This document shows positions 26,901-36,800 of a stretch of DNA of 64,000 bases, piece by piece. The notes below the pieces were generated by a model that worked only from the letters and a program-made list of their open reading frames with translations, was not told the origin of the DNA and did no database searches. The stretch covers positions 1 to 64,000 of the forward strand of contig JACQFQ010000044.1 in NCBI GenBank assembly GCA_016199985.1. Reading direction: 5' to 3'. How positions within the stretch are numbered: position 1 is the stretch's first letter; each line of letters opens with the position of its first letter. Source of the DNA: Verrucomicrobiota bacterium. Lineage in GTDB: Bacteria; Verrucomicrobiota; Verrucomicrobiia; Limisphaerales; UBA11320. A program made the translations under genes and the position numbers.

Positions 26901-29839
26901 GGGTGCCGCGCATCGAGGCGGTGACCGTGCTCGGCAAGCCGGTGTCGGTGGACTATCAGGATGAACGGAAGTTCGCGGCCGCGGCCGGCGCTCTGGCGCG
27001 GGCGGGCAAGCAAACGTTCGATCTCACGTGGCGCCGCGACTACCAGTCCGGAACCGGCCGCGGATGGTCCCACTTCGAAGCCACCCGGCTGAACGCGAAC
27101 GGGCGCGCCAATCCCACAACCCGCTACTGGGGCCTGGATCATTGGGCGTCGCGCGCGGGGCAGGGCGCCTACATGAACTGGGTGGTGGGCAACGCCATCC
27201 TCCCCGATCACGATCCGGATCCGTCGCATGAGGGCAGCATCCAGCAAATCGACCGCACCACAGTGCCGGAGTTGAAGGAACTCGTCGCCGTGAGCACGAG
27301 CCTTCAAACGGCCATGGACAACGCCGAAGCCGGACACACGCCGCTCGGCCTGCCCGCGAACACGATTCCATTCGATCTCAACCCGAACGCCGTTGTCGGC
27401 GCTGAAAGCACGACGCATTTCGAGCAGGTGTTCCAGCGGGCCAAGCGCGCTCTCAACAACGCCATCGTCTCCTTCGACGACGCCAAGGATGTGACGCGGC
27501 TGATGCGATCCGAGCAGGATTCGTTGGCGGACTTCCGCACGACGGTCAACAAGCAGGAGCTCGCTTACACGAACGCGCTGATCGAAATCTACGGCACGCC
27601 GTATCCTGAAGACATCGGTCCGGGTCGGACGTACCACACCGGTTTCAGCGGCCCCGACGCGATCCATTACATGTATGTGGACACCCAGGAGCAGACTTTC
27701 GTCGGACCGCAGGGATCGCTGTTGGATCCCGGTTCGGACACGACCTGGAGAATCGACACGCAGAGCTTCCAGCCCGATTGGGCCAGCAAGGATCTCATTT
27801 CGACCTTCGGCTGGATTAACCCGGCGCGAGTGAACCCAGTGGATGGCACGAGCGCGACGCCCGACTATCTGCAGAACACGAATTTATACCTTGAGTACAC
27901 GCTCTCCTCGCACGGGTTCTTCAAGAAGCCCGCGAGCTGGACGGGTCAGCGGTCGTCTCCCGGCAAGACGCAGCAGGCGATCTCGGACATCGTGAAAGCT
28001 CGGAACGCGGCCTACTCGGCGTTCTATTGGGCGGACGCGGCGAAATACGATCTGGACTGGGCCATCGCGTCGCTCGATCAAAAGGTGGCGTCGCACAAGA
28101 CAATCCGAGGCTACGAGGCGGCCATCGCGGCGCTGGAAACGGTCACGGACACCGCGAAGCTGGCGTTCGAGATCTATGAGAAAATCCACGTGGAGACCAA
28201 GACGCAGCTGGATGATATCACCTCGACCATGACGGCGGCCGTGCCGCTTTCCCTGATCGCCGGTCTGGCAGTGGGTGGCGATTTGACATCCGGGGCGCGA
28301 GCAGGGCTCGAGGCCCAGGGTGTTGTGTTGAAGACCGCCACACGATGGACCGAGGTGGGCCTCTACTCGGCGGTCAAAGCGCTCGAAGTGGCCAACGACA
28401 CGGCGATTCGCTTCCTGGAGTTCGGCGGAGTCGCCGTGGAGCAATGGAACCAGGAGCTGCGGAATTCCGTGAGCGAAGTGCGCGACAAGGTCTATGGCAT
28501 GAACAACAACATGATGACGATCAACCAGCGTCTTCAGGAGTTGGATGACGCCAAGCGCAAATATCGTTCGCTGCTCGCCGAGGGCGAACGCGTCCAGCAG
28601 GAACGCCAGATCTTCCGTCAGAGATCCGCCGCCGTCATCCAGGGCTACCGCACCCGCGACGCCGCGTTCCGGATCTTCCGCAACGAGAAATTGGAGCGAT
28701 ACAAGTCGCTCTTCGACCTCGCCGCGCAGTACGCCTTCATGGCGGCGCAGGCCTACGATTATGAGACCGGGCTGCTGCACACCGAGCAAGGCAAGGAGTT
28801 CATCAACCGCGTCGTTCGCGCCCGCGCTCTCGGAGTGGTGCAGGGCGGCGAACCGCAGTTCGCGGGCAGCAACACCGGCGATCCAGGCTTGTCCAGCGCC
28901 ATGGCGGAGATGTTCTCCGATTGGAACGTCGCTAAAGGCCGGCTGGGCTTCAACAACCCCGACGCCTATGGAACGACTGTCTCGTTGCGCACGGAGAATT
29001 TCCGCATCCTTCCAGGCACTAACGGAACCCAGAACTGGAAGGACATTCTCAATCAAGCCCGCATGGCGAACATCCTCGACGACTCCGACGTCCGTCGTTA
29101 CTGCCTCCAGATCGATCCCGGCAACGGTCTTCCGGTTCCGGGCCTCGTCCTGGAGTTCAGCACGACCATCGCCCGGGGGCTGAACCTCTTCGGCCATCCC
29201 TTGGCGGCCGACGACCACGCCTACAGCTCCAGCTCCTTCGCCACGAAAATCTTCGCCGCGGGCGTCGCGCTCGAAGGCTATCTTGGCCTGGACGACCCGG
29301 CGGCCAACAGCGGCGCGGTGAACGGTTCCGGCGGGACTTCGCCGTCCGACCCGAACCTGTCCTTCCTGGATCCCAACCGGCTTTCGGCGACGCCTTACAT
29401 TTACCTCGTCCCTGTCGGCGTCGATTCCATGCGCAGCCCCGCATTGGGCGACACCAGCGAGGTCCGCACCTGGAGCGTCAACGACGTGGCGATTCCCCTC
29501 CCGTTCAACATCGGCGGCTCGGAGTTCTCCTCCGCGCAGCTCTATCAGTCCAGCGACTCTTTGAGCGAGGCGCCCTTCGTCATCCGCAAACACCAGTCCT
29601 TCCGGCCTGTGTCCTCCGCCAGCCTCTTTGATCCGGTGATCTACGCGGGGTCGGCTTTGAAGCGCTCTCAGTGGACGAACAATCGTCTCATTGGACGATC
29701 GGTGTGGAACAGCAAGTGGAAGCTGGTGATACCGGGCGACACGCTGCTGAACAATCCGAACGAAGGCATCGAGCGGTTGCTCCGCACTCTGAACGACGTG
29801 AAGCTGCACTTCGTCACCTACTCCTACTCCGGCAACTGA
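20966..29839 (+). CDS. Giant exported protein with Tc-toxin A-like C-terminal third
   Basis: The protein has 2957 residues. The ATG at 20966 is chosen because upstream in-frame codons overlap the previous gene; the signal peptide is LQIAFALLATAGW...LFAQ. Residues ~40-1900 are beta-rich with many DP, NP and Tyr/Trp motifs and no family I can name. Residues 1934-1945 form an EF-hand/dockerin-type loop (DQNGDGVVNADD). From about residue 2200 it turns helical. It has a hydrophobic Gly/Ala segment (TMTAAVPLSLIAGLAVGGDL, from residue 2422), a coiled coil (residues ~2492-2575, QRLQELDDAKRKY...), then RNEKLERYKSLFDLAAQYAF with MAAQAYDYE, and a C-terminal beta domain ending LRTLNDVKLHFVTYSYSGN. The order pore-like helix, coiled coil, FDLA-x-AEQAY-like helix and final LNDI-x-LH strand matches my memory of TcA subunits of insecticidal Tc toxins. 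No TcB/TcC partner lies in the window. Confidence 0.7.
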   Translation: MQTFNPRSPGVGRIRRGESAVVRGALQIAFALLATAGWAPDLFAQVLPLEIRQDSIRYNLSSTNGLPLSSVRGTPPGSDGRAPTLAQQQLAGLTEVPATTNQFKGLVVFGGLAAPGSTNLNPALSLAANAENLNLPRIKANGQIVMTLLRARLGAPVLGRAVSFLLGEIVPRPTFDEYGVLLSVANTTVVPNRPPTSPEVYWLPEPYTTSNHTNTGYYWSPHAQAVFAVNPGPIAVVWRRGTASTTTGTPPSGVGNVLVLGVSYVVATNQYVVSGSPVKDPRLMYWTERSFADTGKPVNVPNARVGAVNIVYNNNFPERAASEVVIPGAAPIVTTNTLQELRTLWFDDTAGQAGGQIRAYNVEGRIFVELLGDVRSANTRQHLGFEIVDVIRQPVPNDVTIELGEPLTAYPGGTPSDERLFPEPLLLLGQTFTFQHNPSGSAKPTYYAIRETLNQNDLQVHWLEEGLEGLKWPFLFVRYKQVWPDDVAKYSHYVRPVVANESEAKATAVPLPSQNAPQIAYQDPLDHPRGKLTENFAYYSFLDAAHPAHRALLRFTSGEFLRFERVFSWLNQSLRDQDTQIPAFAGSVATNLSSWATNGVFNWPDQFIRPRVVVSTVFVGDRITAPVGEIGNVPGANYLAGFIQQSEGDLFYPDAYVDPFAGGFEAANRGAIIPVNAVPGKDRLEVWWFRKNQVDVTRGFANSYWPAVIGRYNLQFPTAPAEIVLASDDGTGALTSLQANGSVYYQNDRSLPGYNPNEEHALVQGGQAFALRDDLNITTSNGFTSKPFVLLTYAESDGRPAIRAFKVLREKPESGITFDYARDAGTVLQPPMPLPLLELPLAPNIAGQPPKSLNTEIGAYSVGSSTRGTAGAFATHGLTTVDRHFAKRYAPLALQDPAAPAAAVWFFPTNVSATTLGGWVSNLRPLSLRAWGGNQNALPTRWRFSTPIPAGLKASPALALLYDATSGASWVIVVTEANAASQYVEVQTVVNFPAAARNATTLVMAVSGPAANAFAGQRLAPEPLPATIADSDLRNFYGSFTLQDRKGNTWFYRGPHNLTESPSLVMQFYYKTLPGFFFPTLALNQQPPVGTVTPYLRPILPNGAFDGDPVYGNVAGSDQEADGNALGISYSPVWPQNVPVLQMAETLTTPKRGLPAVRGQTSMQILYQQSQVDGGEARESAVLHDPTREKTFALGEPENGASLDGIPPSVKTQSYQGRTYFPNLPPHLADRFFLDPNRGAFGELVFRGQFVDAALGDSYLFLNVLGDGDTAELKSLCVAEDLKKVAWDAAIEGLSTTLETFIENPAKPRTYIPSSPETIGAHELSRIQNDDVAVEASYALTATGPGTGYVSLIAGNGRAFTPEANPVSVAIVKVVNTLYRGEVNIVESSNPLNERLTLQQVVDLAAKVEDYAFEWKIASPVDGLPPDVYEATRVSLLSDGVWSHLRFPLDTDKASSVAATPDSRLLRDVSGTVAPVSQVAYDSVDLVDDKFRFKVASIPPHGLATGNRVVLRKSDGSEVSGTVHGLTTSTNVYVSLDANQNVSVRVSDISALNERVATNRVQSIVFRSFDEPAGNYSQYWFSMDLDAALAAVVYVDGQRVVRANTGQGDTTATSPPGGLFPLSRVYRLGAADLAGGTLNLDGTRTHTIAVELISVAFPGQYVVFNARLEAFSSVDVSALRWLPLDAVRYPDGVRAILGGSADVRSLSDNYLIMRYQPKKSVHASYVSDGKGGNAVWSQWTTPQLAEGWIKRVLKGINPFNQRITDLFNNAVNTDVSIVAQAGQRWEGDVALNLDSINNAGLIEIYETVLSRGKMLSIGGGINYGPANDALLLAAGYLNDLYMVLGNEAWADASNPTIGIGTKDNTYGAVATALFSFKGQVPSLLEEELALMRGRDDFLLPGVELRPVYNRMVWNYTRGIDAGEVIYSLNYNILDQNGDGVVNADDARRLYPQGHGDAYGHYLTALKGYYSLLMNTDFDWVPRIEAVTVLGKPVSVDYQDERKFAAAAGALARAGKQTFDLTWRRDYQSGTGRGWSHFEATRLNANGRANPTTRYWGLDHWASRAGQGAYMNWVVGNAILPDHDPDPSHEGSIQQIDRTTVPELKELVAVSTSLQTAMDNAEAGHTPLGLPANTIPFDLNPNAVVGAESTTHFEQVFQRAKRALNNAIVSFDDAKDVTRLMRSEQDSLADFRTTVNKQELAYTNALIEIYGTPYPEDIGPGRTYHTGFSGPDAIHYMYVDTQEQTFVGPQGSLLDPGSDTTWRIDTQSFQPDWASKDLISTFGWINPARVNPVDGTSATPDYLQNTNLYLEYTLSSHGFFKKPASWTGQRSSPGKTQQAISDIVKARNAAYSAFYWADAAKYDLDWAIASLDQKVASHKTIRGYEAAIAALETVTDTAKLAFEIYEKIHVETKTQLDDITSTMTAAVPLSLIAGLAVGGDLTSGARAGLEAQGVVLKTATRWTEVGLYSAVKALEVANDTAIRFLEFGGVAVEQWNQELRNSVSEVRDKVYGMNNNMMTINQRLQELDDAKRKYRSLLAEGERVQQERQIFRQRSAAVIQGYRTRDAAFRIFRNEKLERYKSLFDLAAQYAFMAAQAYDYETGLLHTEQGKEFINRVVRARALGVVQGGEPQFAGSNTGDPGLSSAMAEMFSDWNVAKGRLGFNNPDAYGTTVSLRTENFRILPGTNGTQNWKDILNQARMANILDDSDVRRYCLQIDPGNGLPVPGLVLEFSTTIARGLNLFGHPLAADDHAYSSSSFATKIFAAGVALEGYLGLDDPAANSGAVNGSGGTSPSDPNLSFLDPNRLSATPYIYLVPVGVDSMRSPALGDTSEVRTWSVNDVAIPLPFNIGGSEFSSAQLYQSSDSLSEAPFVIRKHQSFRPVSSASLFDPVIYAGSALKRSQWTNNRLIGRSVWNSKWKLVIPGDTLLNNPNEGIERLLRTLNDVKLHFVTYSYSGN

Positions 29840-29866
29840 CATGACCCTTCTTGGAGCATTCCTACT

Positions 29867-30724
29867 ATGAAGCAGATTCTGAACGCGCGCACCCGGCAGG
29901 CGGGAGCAACGCTCCTCGGCGTCCTCATGCTCTGCGGAACGGCCAGGGCATACCCGCCCGCTCCTCATCATGTCCTTTATGGGATGGTGAGAAACCAATT
30001 CGGCGATCCCATCGCCGTCACCCCCAGCGATGTGTATTTGGAGACCCCCTCTGGCGTCCAGCTGCGCACCAGCGTCGTGAGCGGTCTGGAGCCCGGGGTG
30101 AACTACAGGATCGAGGTTCCCATGGACTCCGGCACCTCCGGCGAGGCCAACGCTTACATGCCCACGGCGCTGCGTCCGTTCTTCCAGTTCCGACTCAAGG
30201 TGCAAATCGGCCAGACGACCTATTTGCCCATTGAGATGCATGGAGACTTTTCGAAGATCGGGGAGCCCGGAAAGAGCACGCGCATCGATTTGACATTGGG
30301 CGTGGACTCCGACGGCGACGGTCTTCCGGACGCTTGGGAGGAAGCCCTCATCAACATCTACGGCGGGACGCTTGCCACCATTCGTCCGGGCGACGACACG
30401 GACGGCGACGGCATCAGCAACCTGGATGAATACATCGCGGGCACCTATGCCTTCGATCCGGCGGACGGTTTCATTCTGACGCTTACCGGCGTGACCGATA
30501 TCGCCGCGTCGATGGAGTTCCTGGCGATTCGTGGACGCACCTACAGCATTCAGTCGTCGCCCGACCTGAAGACGTGGACCCCGGTCTCCTTCCGGATCCC
30601 CGCAGAGGGCGCGAAGCCCCCGCTGCGGAGCGCGTATCTGTCGGTTGATGTGCGGAAGATTCAGATCGAAGTGCCCTCCCAGGCAGGCGCCACCAACAGC
30701 TTCTTCAAAGCCCTGGTGCAGTGA
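29867..30724 (+). CDS. Exported protein with thrombospondin-3-type calcium loops
   Basis: The protein has 285 residues with a signal peptide (GATLLGVLMLCGTARAYP). An N-terminal beta domain (residues ~28-140) resembles a small carboxypeptidase-regulatory or transthyretin-like fold. Two calcium loops follow: DSDGDGLPDAWEEA (residue ~146) and DTDGDGISNLDEYIAGT (residue ~181). These are thrombospondin type 3-like repeats, widespread in secreted proteins of Verrucomicrobiota. The C-terminal ~85 residues contain YSIQSSPDLKTWTPV, a common motif in the C-terminal modules of such proteins. It lies 27 bp after the Tc-like giant and is the last gene of the tight cluster. Confidence 0.8.
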   Translation: MKQILNARTRQAGATLLGVLMLCGTARAYPPAPHHVLYGMVRNQFGDPIAVTPSDVYLETPSGVQLRTSVVSGLEPGVNYRIEVPMDSGTSGEANAYMPTALRPFFQFRLKVQIGQTTYLPIEMHGDFSKIGEPGKSTRIDLTLGVDSDGDGLPDAWEEALINIYGGTLATIRPGDDTDGDGISNLDEYIAGTYAFDPADGFILTLTGVTDIAASMEFLAIRGRTYSIQSSPDLKTWTPVSFRIPAEGAKPPLRSAYLSVDVRKIQIEVPSQAGATNSFFKALVQ

Positions 30725-30896
30725 GGGAGTCGTCGGCGAAGCTCGCCACGATGCTCCGCGACGGTGGCGGAAGTGTTCAGGGATGTCCCTGGTTCCTTGA
30801 CATTTCACATCTTCTCGTGGCCTAGTGTCCAGCGTTCCACGGGAATCCTAGTGAACCATTAGCGTGTTTGTTGTCGTGATGCTGGATGGCATCTGA
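30725..30896 (+). other. Intergenic region upstream of the LEPR-XLL giant gene
   Basis: A TTGACA at 30797-30802 could be a -35 element, but no good -10 stands at 16-18 bp. A short CAGG/CCTG hairpin at about 30780-30791 lacks a T-tract. No clear ribosome-binding site precedes the GTG start. Confidence 0.3.
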
Positions 30897-33800
30897 GTGG
30901 TGAGCGTTCGTTCCTCAACTCAGCCGGGGTTGTTTGCCCTAGAGACCCTCGAAGCCCGCGTCCTCCTTTCGGGAGACGTGGCGATCCTGTCCGTTCCCCA
31001 ATCCCCACTGCCCGATTCCGTCCTTGCCCAGGAGCACGCGGGTCTCCTCGCCGCGCCATCGGCGTCGGATCTTCCCCTCTCATCGGACTACGAGGTCAAC
31101 GCGATCTTCCAGACTGAGACCTCGGCGCTTTCCAGCAGCCGTTCCACCCCGGCCTCGGACTTCCCAGACGGCCAGAGTCCTCAGCCAGCAGGTTCACCCG
31201 TCGTCTCATCCCCTGCGGCCCCGGCGCGGGGAGACAACGCCTCGGCCAACAACCTCTCCGATGCTTCTGTCGCCCGTCCGTCTTCAGAGGCGATTTCGCC
31301 CAGCGGCGCTGAACTGGCGCCCGGAGCGAGCGCATCGACCGATGCCGCCAAGCCCGCGGTTTCCAGCGGAGCAGCGCCCGCTTTCTTCGCGGTCAATGAT
31401 CTCGTCGAGATACTTCGCGGCGCCAATGGACCGCCAGCGGAGACGATAAGCTCCTCGGCCGCATCCGGGTCCCATCCTCTCTTCCATCAGCTGATCTACA
31501 TCAACGCCGGTGGAGCGGCCGGCATATTGTTTAACGGCGAGGTGCGCGTTGCGGACATCGTTGCGCCGGCATTCGAGGCCAAGGCCGGACTTGCCGGCCA
31601 TGAGGCTGAGATCATTTCAATCCTCGTTCGCCTGCTGAACGAGCGGTACGATTCCCTGGGACTCCAATTCACCGCCGTCGATCCTGGCGAGGGGAATCCG
31701 CACTCCACTGTTTACCTGGGCGGTGATGATCATGCCTTTGCGGCTTGGGGCCGTTTCCTTGGATTGGCCCAGCATGTCGACCATGGAAACCAGGACCCCA
31801 ACGACATAGCGTTTGTTTTCTCCGACAACATCGACCCCGTCGGATCCGATCCAGCGGGTTATGCGTTGTTGCTGGCGGAATATGTGGGGCACGAAACCGG
31901 GCATCTGCTGGGCTACGACCACGCCTATCACACGGGGAACGCCAGCCCTCTTTCCGACGACGCCTACAAGCCCTACAGCCACATCGAGATTGCGAAGGAC
32001 GTTTTCGACGACATTGTGGCGGACGGCAAAATCACGATCGAGGGCCGGGAATACGTCGTTCATCCGAAGGTGGCGCAGGCGATCCGCCAGTATCCCGAGT
32101 TCTACAACGCCGGGACCGTCGGACCGGACGGCTTCCCGGACCTGATCTTTGGCCAGTCCCAGATCCATCCCGTCCACACCGGCGCCTGGCTGGCGCATAT
32201 CCTCGACGTGGCCTGGGAGTGGCAGTCGCGCCCTGTCACCGCCTGTTCCCCGGAGGAGAAGCTCCAGGTTCTCGCCTTCGCCTATGGCTTCCTCACGCAT
32301 ACGGCGGGGGACATGTGGGCCCATACCATCGTCAATGAGTTTTCGGGAGGGACCTTCCCGGGCTTCCTCGACGTCGCGACCAACCTGCCTGACACGGTCA
32401 ACGCCGTCCGCCACCTCATCGTGGAGGCTTACATAGGCGACGCGACCGTCGGTTTCGACGGCAACAGCGAGCGGAGCAAGCTGCCTGACGGCGATTTCAG
32501 CGATGATTCCAGTCCGCGCATCCAATACGACGCGCCGATCCAATTTGTCTACGAGGCCTTCATCAAGCCGTTCGCGGGCGACCCGACCGTCACGCCTGAG
32601 CATCCGGAAGGATCCCGCGGCATCCTGCTCGACGAATTCCTGGCGCTGCGAAAGCTGCTCGTCGGTTTTCTGGCGGGCATGGGCGGCCCCGCGGGGGATC
32701 TCACGGCGGTGATCAGCAATCTCCTGGGAGGCGTCGCGATCCCGGATCTCAGCCAGCAGGCTTTCATTCGCGGCTACGTGGAATCCTGGATCGGGAACAT
32801 TGACGAGGGGCTCCAGAATTGGGGGAAGCTGGGGCTGGCCACCACCCGGGCCTTGTTCGATCCCCAGACCCGGCGCGATCTACAGAACGCGACAGCGAAG
32901 GGTCTCGGGGCGGATGGCCTCACCGGCGCGCGGGCGGACGCCGAGGATGGCGTAAGCCTCGTGGATGTCCTGAAGCACGAGACGCAGGACTTCCGCGAGC
33001 GATACATTCTGCCCATGTTGGGCGTTCCTGACGTGCTCGCGGAGTTCCACGCGGACCTGAACCAGGCGATCGAGAACCTTGCCGACTTCGGCCGAACCTT
33101 GCTGGGGCAGGTCATCGAGCCACTGAAGGTCCTGATAGCCCCGATCACGGAGGCGATCGACAAGCTGAAGGATTTCGTCACCGACTTGGCTGAGAATTTC
33201 ATCCAGGAGCGATTCGGCATCGACGTGGAGTCGTTCGTTGAGCTCACCCAACTCCTCTCCGCCGCTTCCTTGATGGACATCGACCGCATCACCATCAACG
33301 GACATGAGTTTGTGGGGCTATTCAGGACGGGGGATCGCCAGAAGCTCGATCACTACCTCGGCTTCGACGGCATCGATGCCCACGACCCGATCGATCTGGC
33401 CGGAGTGGCGCCGAACCTTCACCTGACCTTCCTTCCGTCGCCCCAAGGCAAACTGAAGGACGGTCTCTCCTTCGACAAGACCGCCTTCAAGCCCTACTAC
33501 GACAGCGTTCAGATGGCGAAGCTGCTGCTATTGTCCGAGAATCCGGTGGACGGAGAAGTGGTGGGGGCCAAGCAGCTCAGCCAGGTGATGACGGACTTGC
33601 TGGGGACGCCGTATGACTTTTCACGGCTCGCGTTCACGGGCAACCACGGCGGGAACATCTTAACGACGGATCTGACGCCGGTGACGGACGAGATTGGGCG
33701 TCGCGTTCCTTGGATGCGTTTGATCGATGTGGATCACAACTGGCGCGCTGATAGCACGACGGCCACGACCGACGCCTATCGCTATCACGCCCAGGGCAAC

Positions 33801-36800
33801 ATCACCGATCAAGTCCGGTGGACATTGGGCGGGTTGGCCGCGGGCAGCTACACCCTCGAGGCATCCTGGCTGACGCGTCGATTTGTGGATCAGCGCCCCG
33901 GCGCCGGGTTCCACGAACAGGAGCTCAATCCAGTCAAGGCCATCGACCCCGCGCGGAACGTGGCGTATCGCGTGTTCGACGGAGCCAACCTGATCGGGAC
34001 GATCACGCTGGATCAAGCCCTCGATCCCAACGATGAGCAGGCGGGGCTTCTTCTTTTCAAGACTCTGGGAGCGTTCACCGTGAACAGCGGGACTCTTTCG
34101 ATCGAGATGAACGCCACCGCCCAGGGCCAGGCCGTCGCGGGCCCCATTCGTGTCCTGCCTCAGGGCAATCCCGGGGCCGCGCAAATCATCGCGGTCCAAT
34201 CGGCCTCGCAAACCGGCGACTGGCGGAAGGTCGGATATGTCTCCGGCGGCGGGAACTTCCCGCTCTGGGAGAGCCGGCTTCTTCGCGACAAGGTCTTTCG
34301 CGTGATCTTCAAGGATTGGGAGAACGACGGCGGCTCTCCATTCCCCGACCTCGGCGATGCGGCTTCTCCGGATCCGAATGAGCTGCCGCCCGGTCCCGCT
34401 CCCGCGGGAAGCGAGGGCGGCGGCGGTGTTATCACGATTCCCGGGTTGGCTGATGTTCCTCCAGGGGCCCAGGTGATCGAGGGCGTCCTGTCGGGCGCGG
34501 TGGTGCGATCGGTGACCGGCGATGTCGTGCTGCGCAATGTCCGCGGCAACGCCGACGGGACGCTCGACTCCCTCACGCTCACCGCGACGGGCAGCATCTA
34601 CATCGACGGCATCGACGGCGGCGGCGGGCTGACGACCTTCACCCTCACCGCGGGCGCGGGTGTTTTTTTCCAGCCCAATGCCGTGCTGGCCACGCGTCAG
34701 GTGGCGCCCGGCGTCAGTCTGGTAACCGGCGCATCGGTCGCCAATTCGGGCAACATCACCATCCAGGCGACCACGATCGTGGTCGACAAGGCGGCGAAGG
34801 TTCTGGCTCACGCGGACTCGGGGTTCGCCTCCGGCGACGTGGTGATGCGGGCTCAGCGAACCGGCGTGGCCTCGCAGTTCATCGTTTTTGTTCCCGTCTA
34901 TTATCAGTCCCTCAGCGCGTCGATCGTTCTCAGCTGTGACGCTCAGGTGACGGGGCGCAACATCACCGCCAGCGCCGAGGCCATCAGCACGGGCACGGTG
35001 AACCTGAACCAGAACCTCAACTTCAACCTGCCTCCGGCGCTGCTCGCGCTGAACGTCGTGATGAATCTGGGCGTGCTCGTGCTGTCCGACGCCGATGCCT
35101 CCGTCACGCTGGGAACCGGGGCGCAAGTTCGGGCGGACGCGGACCTCAACCTGTCCGCGCACGCCGCTTCCACGGCCAGCGTCACGAGCAGCGGGCGCTT
35201 GATCGGGATCACCCTCGTTCGATCCGTCCCCAGGGCCCGGGTAGTCGCCGAGTCGGGGGCGTCCCTGGTCGCGGGGAAGACGCTCGACGTCCGCGCGCGG
35301 GCTGAGAACTCCTTGCTGGTGTCGCGCGTCGTTCCCTCCGTCGGCGACGCCGCGAATATCTCCGTCGCTTTCGCGGTGGGAAGAACCGAGAGCACTGTTC
35401 TGCTGAAAGCCGGCACGACGGCCCGGGGCGCCAGCGCCTCGTTCACGGCGATCAATCAAAACAGCTTCAACACACGATCCATCGCGGCCGGCTTTAACAA
35501 CAGCGGCGGGGCAGGGGTGGGGATCGCGGTGGCCTTCGGAGTCTACGAGTCCCGAGCCGTCGCCGAGGCGCACTCCGCGCTCACGACCGTCGGTGACGCG
35601 GTCATCCAAGCGCAATCGATCAACTCCAACAACGACGCGCGCGCCTTCGGCTCCTCGCTCAGCCCGCTGGGGGACGGATTGGTCGCCTCGCAGGTGAAGG
35701 AGATCTTCGACGCCTTCAACCTCACGCAGAACATCGGATCCAACGGGATCGATCCGAGCGGTCCGGCCGCGGGGCCCGAGGTGGCCGTCGCCGCGAGCCT
35801 CGCCGTGCTCAGCTCCACGAACACCGCCCTCGCCTTTGTGGGCGAAGACGCGCAGTTCAAGGTGGGGCGTGATCTTTCGGTGACCTCCCTGGCCGAGGAC
35901 AACTTCCAGGCGAGCGCGACAGCCAGCGCGGGCGACGCCGGAACCCTTGCCGCGGGCGGCGCGGTTCTCGTTGTCGATTCGGTCAATCAGGCGCACGCGT
36001 TCATCGAGCGGCATTCCAGCGTGAACGTGACACGCCTGCTGAGCCTGCGATCCGAAGCGCGCATCCCGAACCAGGTTCCCTCGCTGTTTGATCCGACCGT
36101 CGATTTATCGGATTCCGACTCAACCCTCGGCTCGGCCCGATCCGCGGAGGAATTCGCCGATTCTCAAACCGCCGGCGCCCGGGTCACGGCCGCCCTCGCT
36201 CCCATCAAAGCCTACTTCGCGTCCATCCTGGGCAATGGCGAGTTGGTGGGGACCACATTCGTCGCGAGCGGGGGCACGGTCAACGCGGGCGCGCCGGTGG
36301 GAATCGCGGGCGGTCTGATTGTGATGAAGGCGGAGAACACCAGCCGCGCGTTCATCGCCGACGAAACCCGGGTCAACCAGGACTTCGCCGCTCCGCCTGC
36401 GGATCAAGACGTGAGGATTGAGGCGATCGCGAGCGTCGTGACCGTCAACCTCGCCGGCCAGAACTCCCCGCTCAACTTCACCGGCGGCGCGGGAGGCGGA
36501 AGCGTGGGCATCGGCGGCGGCTTCATGGCCGTGCTTTATGAGAACACGGCCCAGGCCTTCATCGATGACGGGGCTCGCGTCTCGGCGGGACATGACGTGA
36601 TCGTGCGCACCAGCACGGACAACTACCTCTTCGACGCGGCGCAAGCCGGGGCCGCCGCCAAGCGACTGGCGATCGACGGCGCGCTGGCCGTGTCGCGGGT
36701 CGTCAATCAGTCCCAGGCCCATGTCGAGAACAAGGCCGCGGTGGAGGCGGGGCATGATGTCATCGTCAAGGCGGAGAGCCTTGTTCGCGTGATCACTGTC

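Noticed and set aside
27884..30808. 974-codon minus-strand frame opposite the Tc-like giant
   Set aside because: It is an antisense shadow rich in Arg/His/Gly/Val; the plus strand has a signal peptide and clear motifs.
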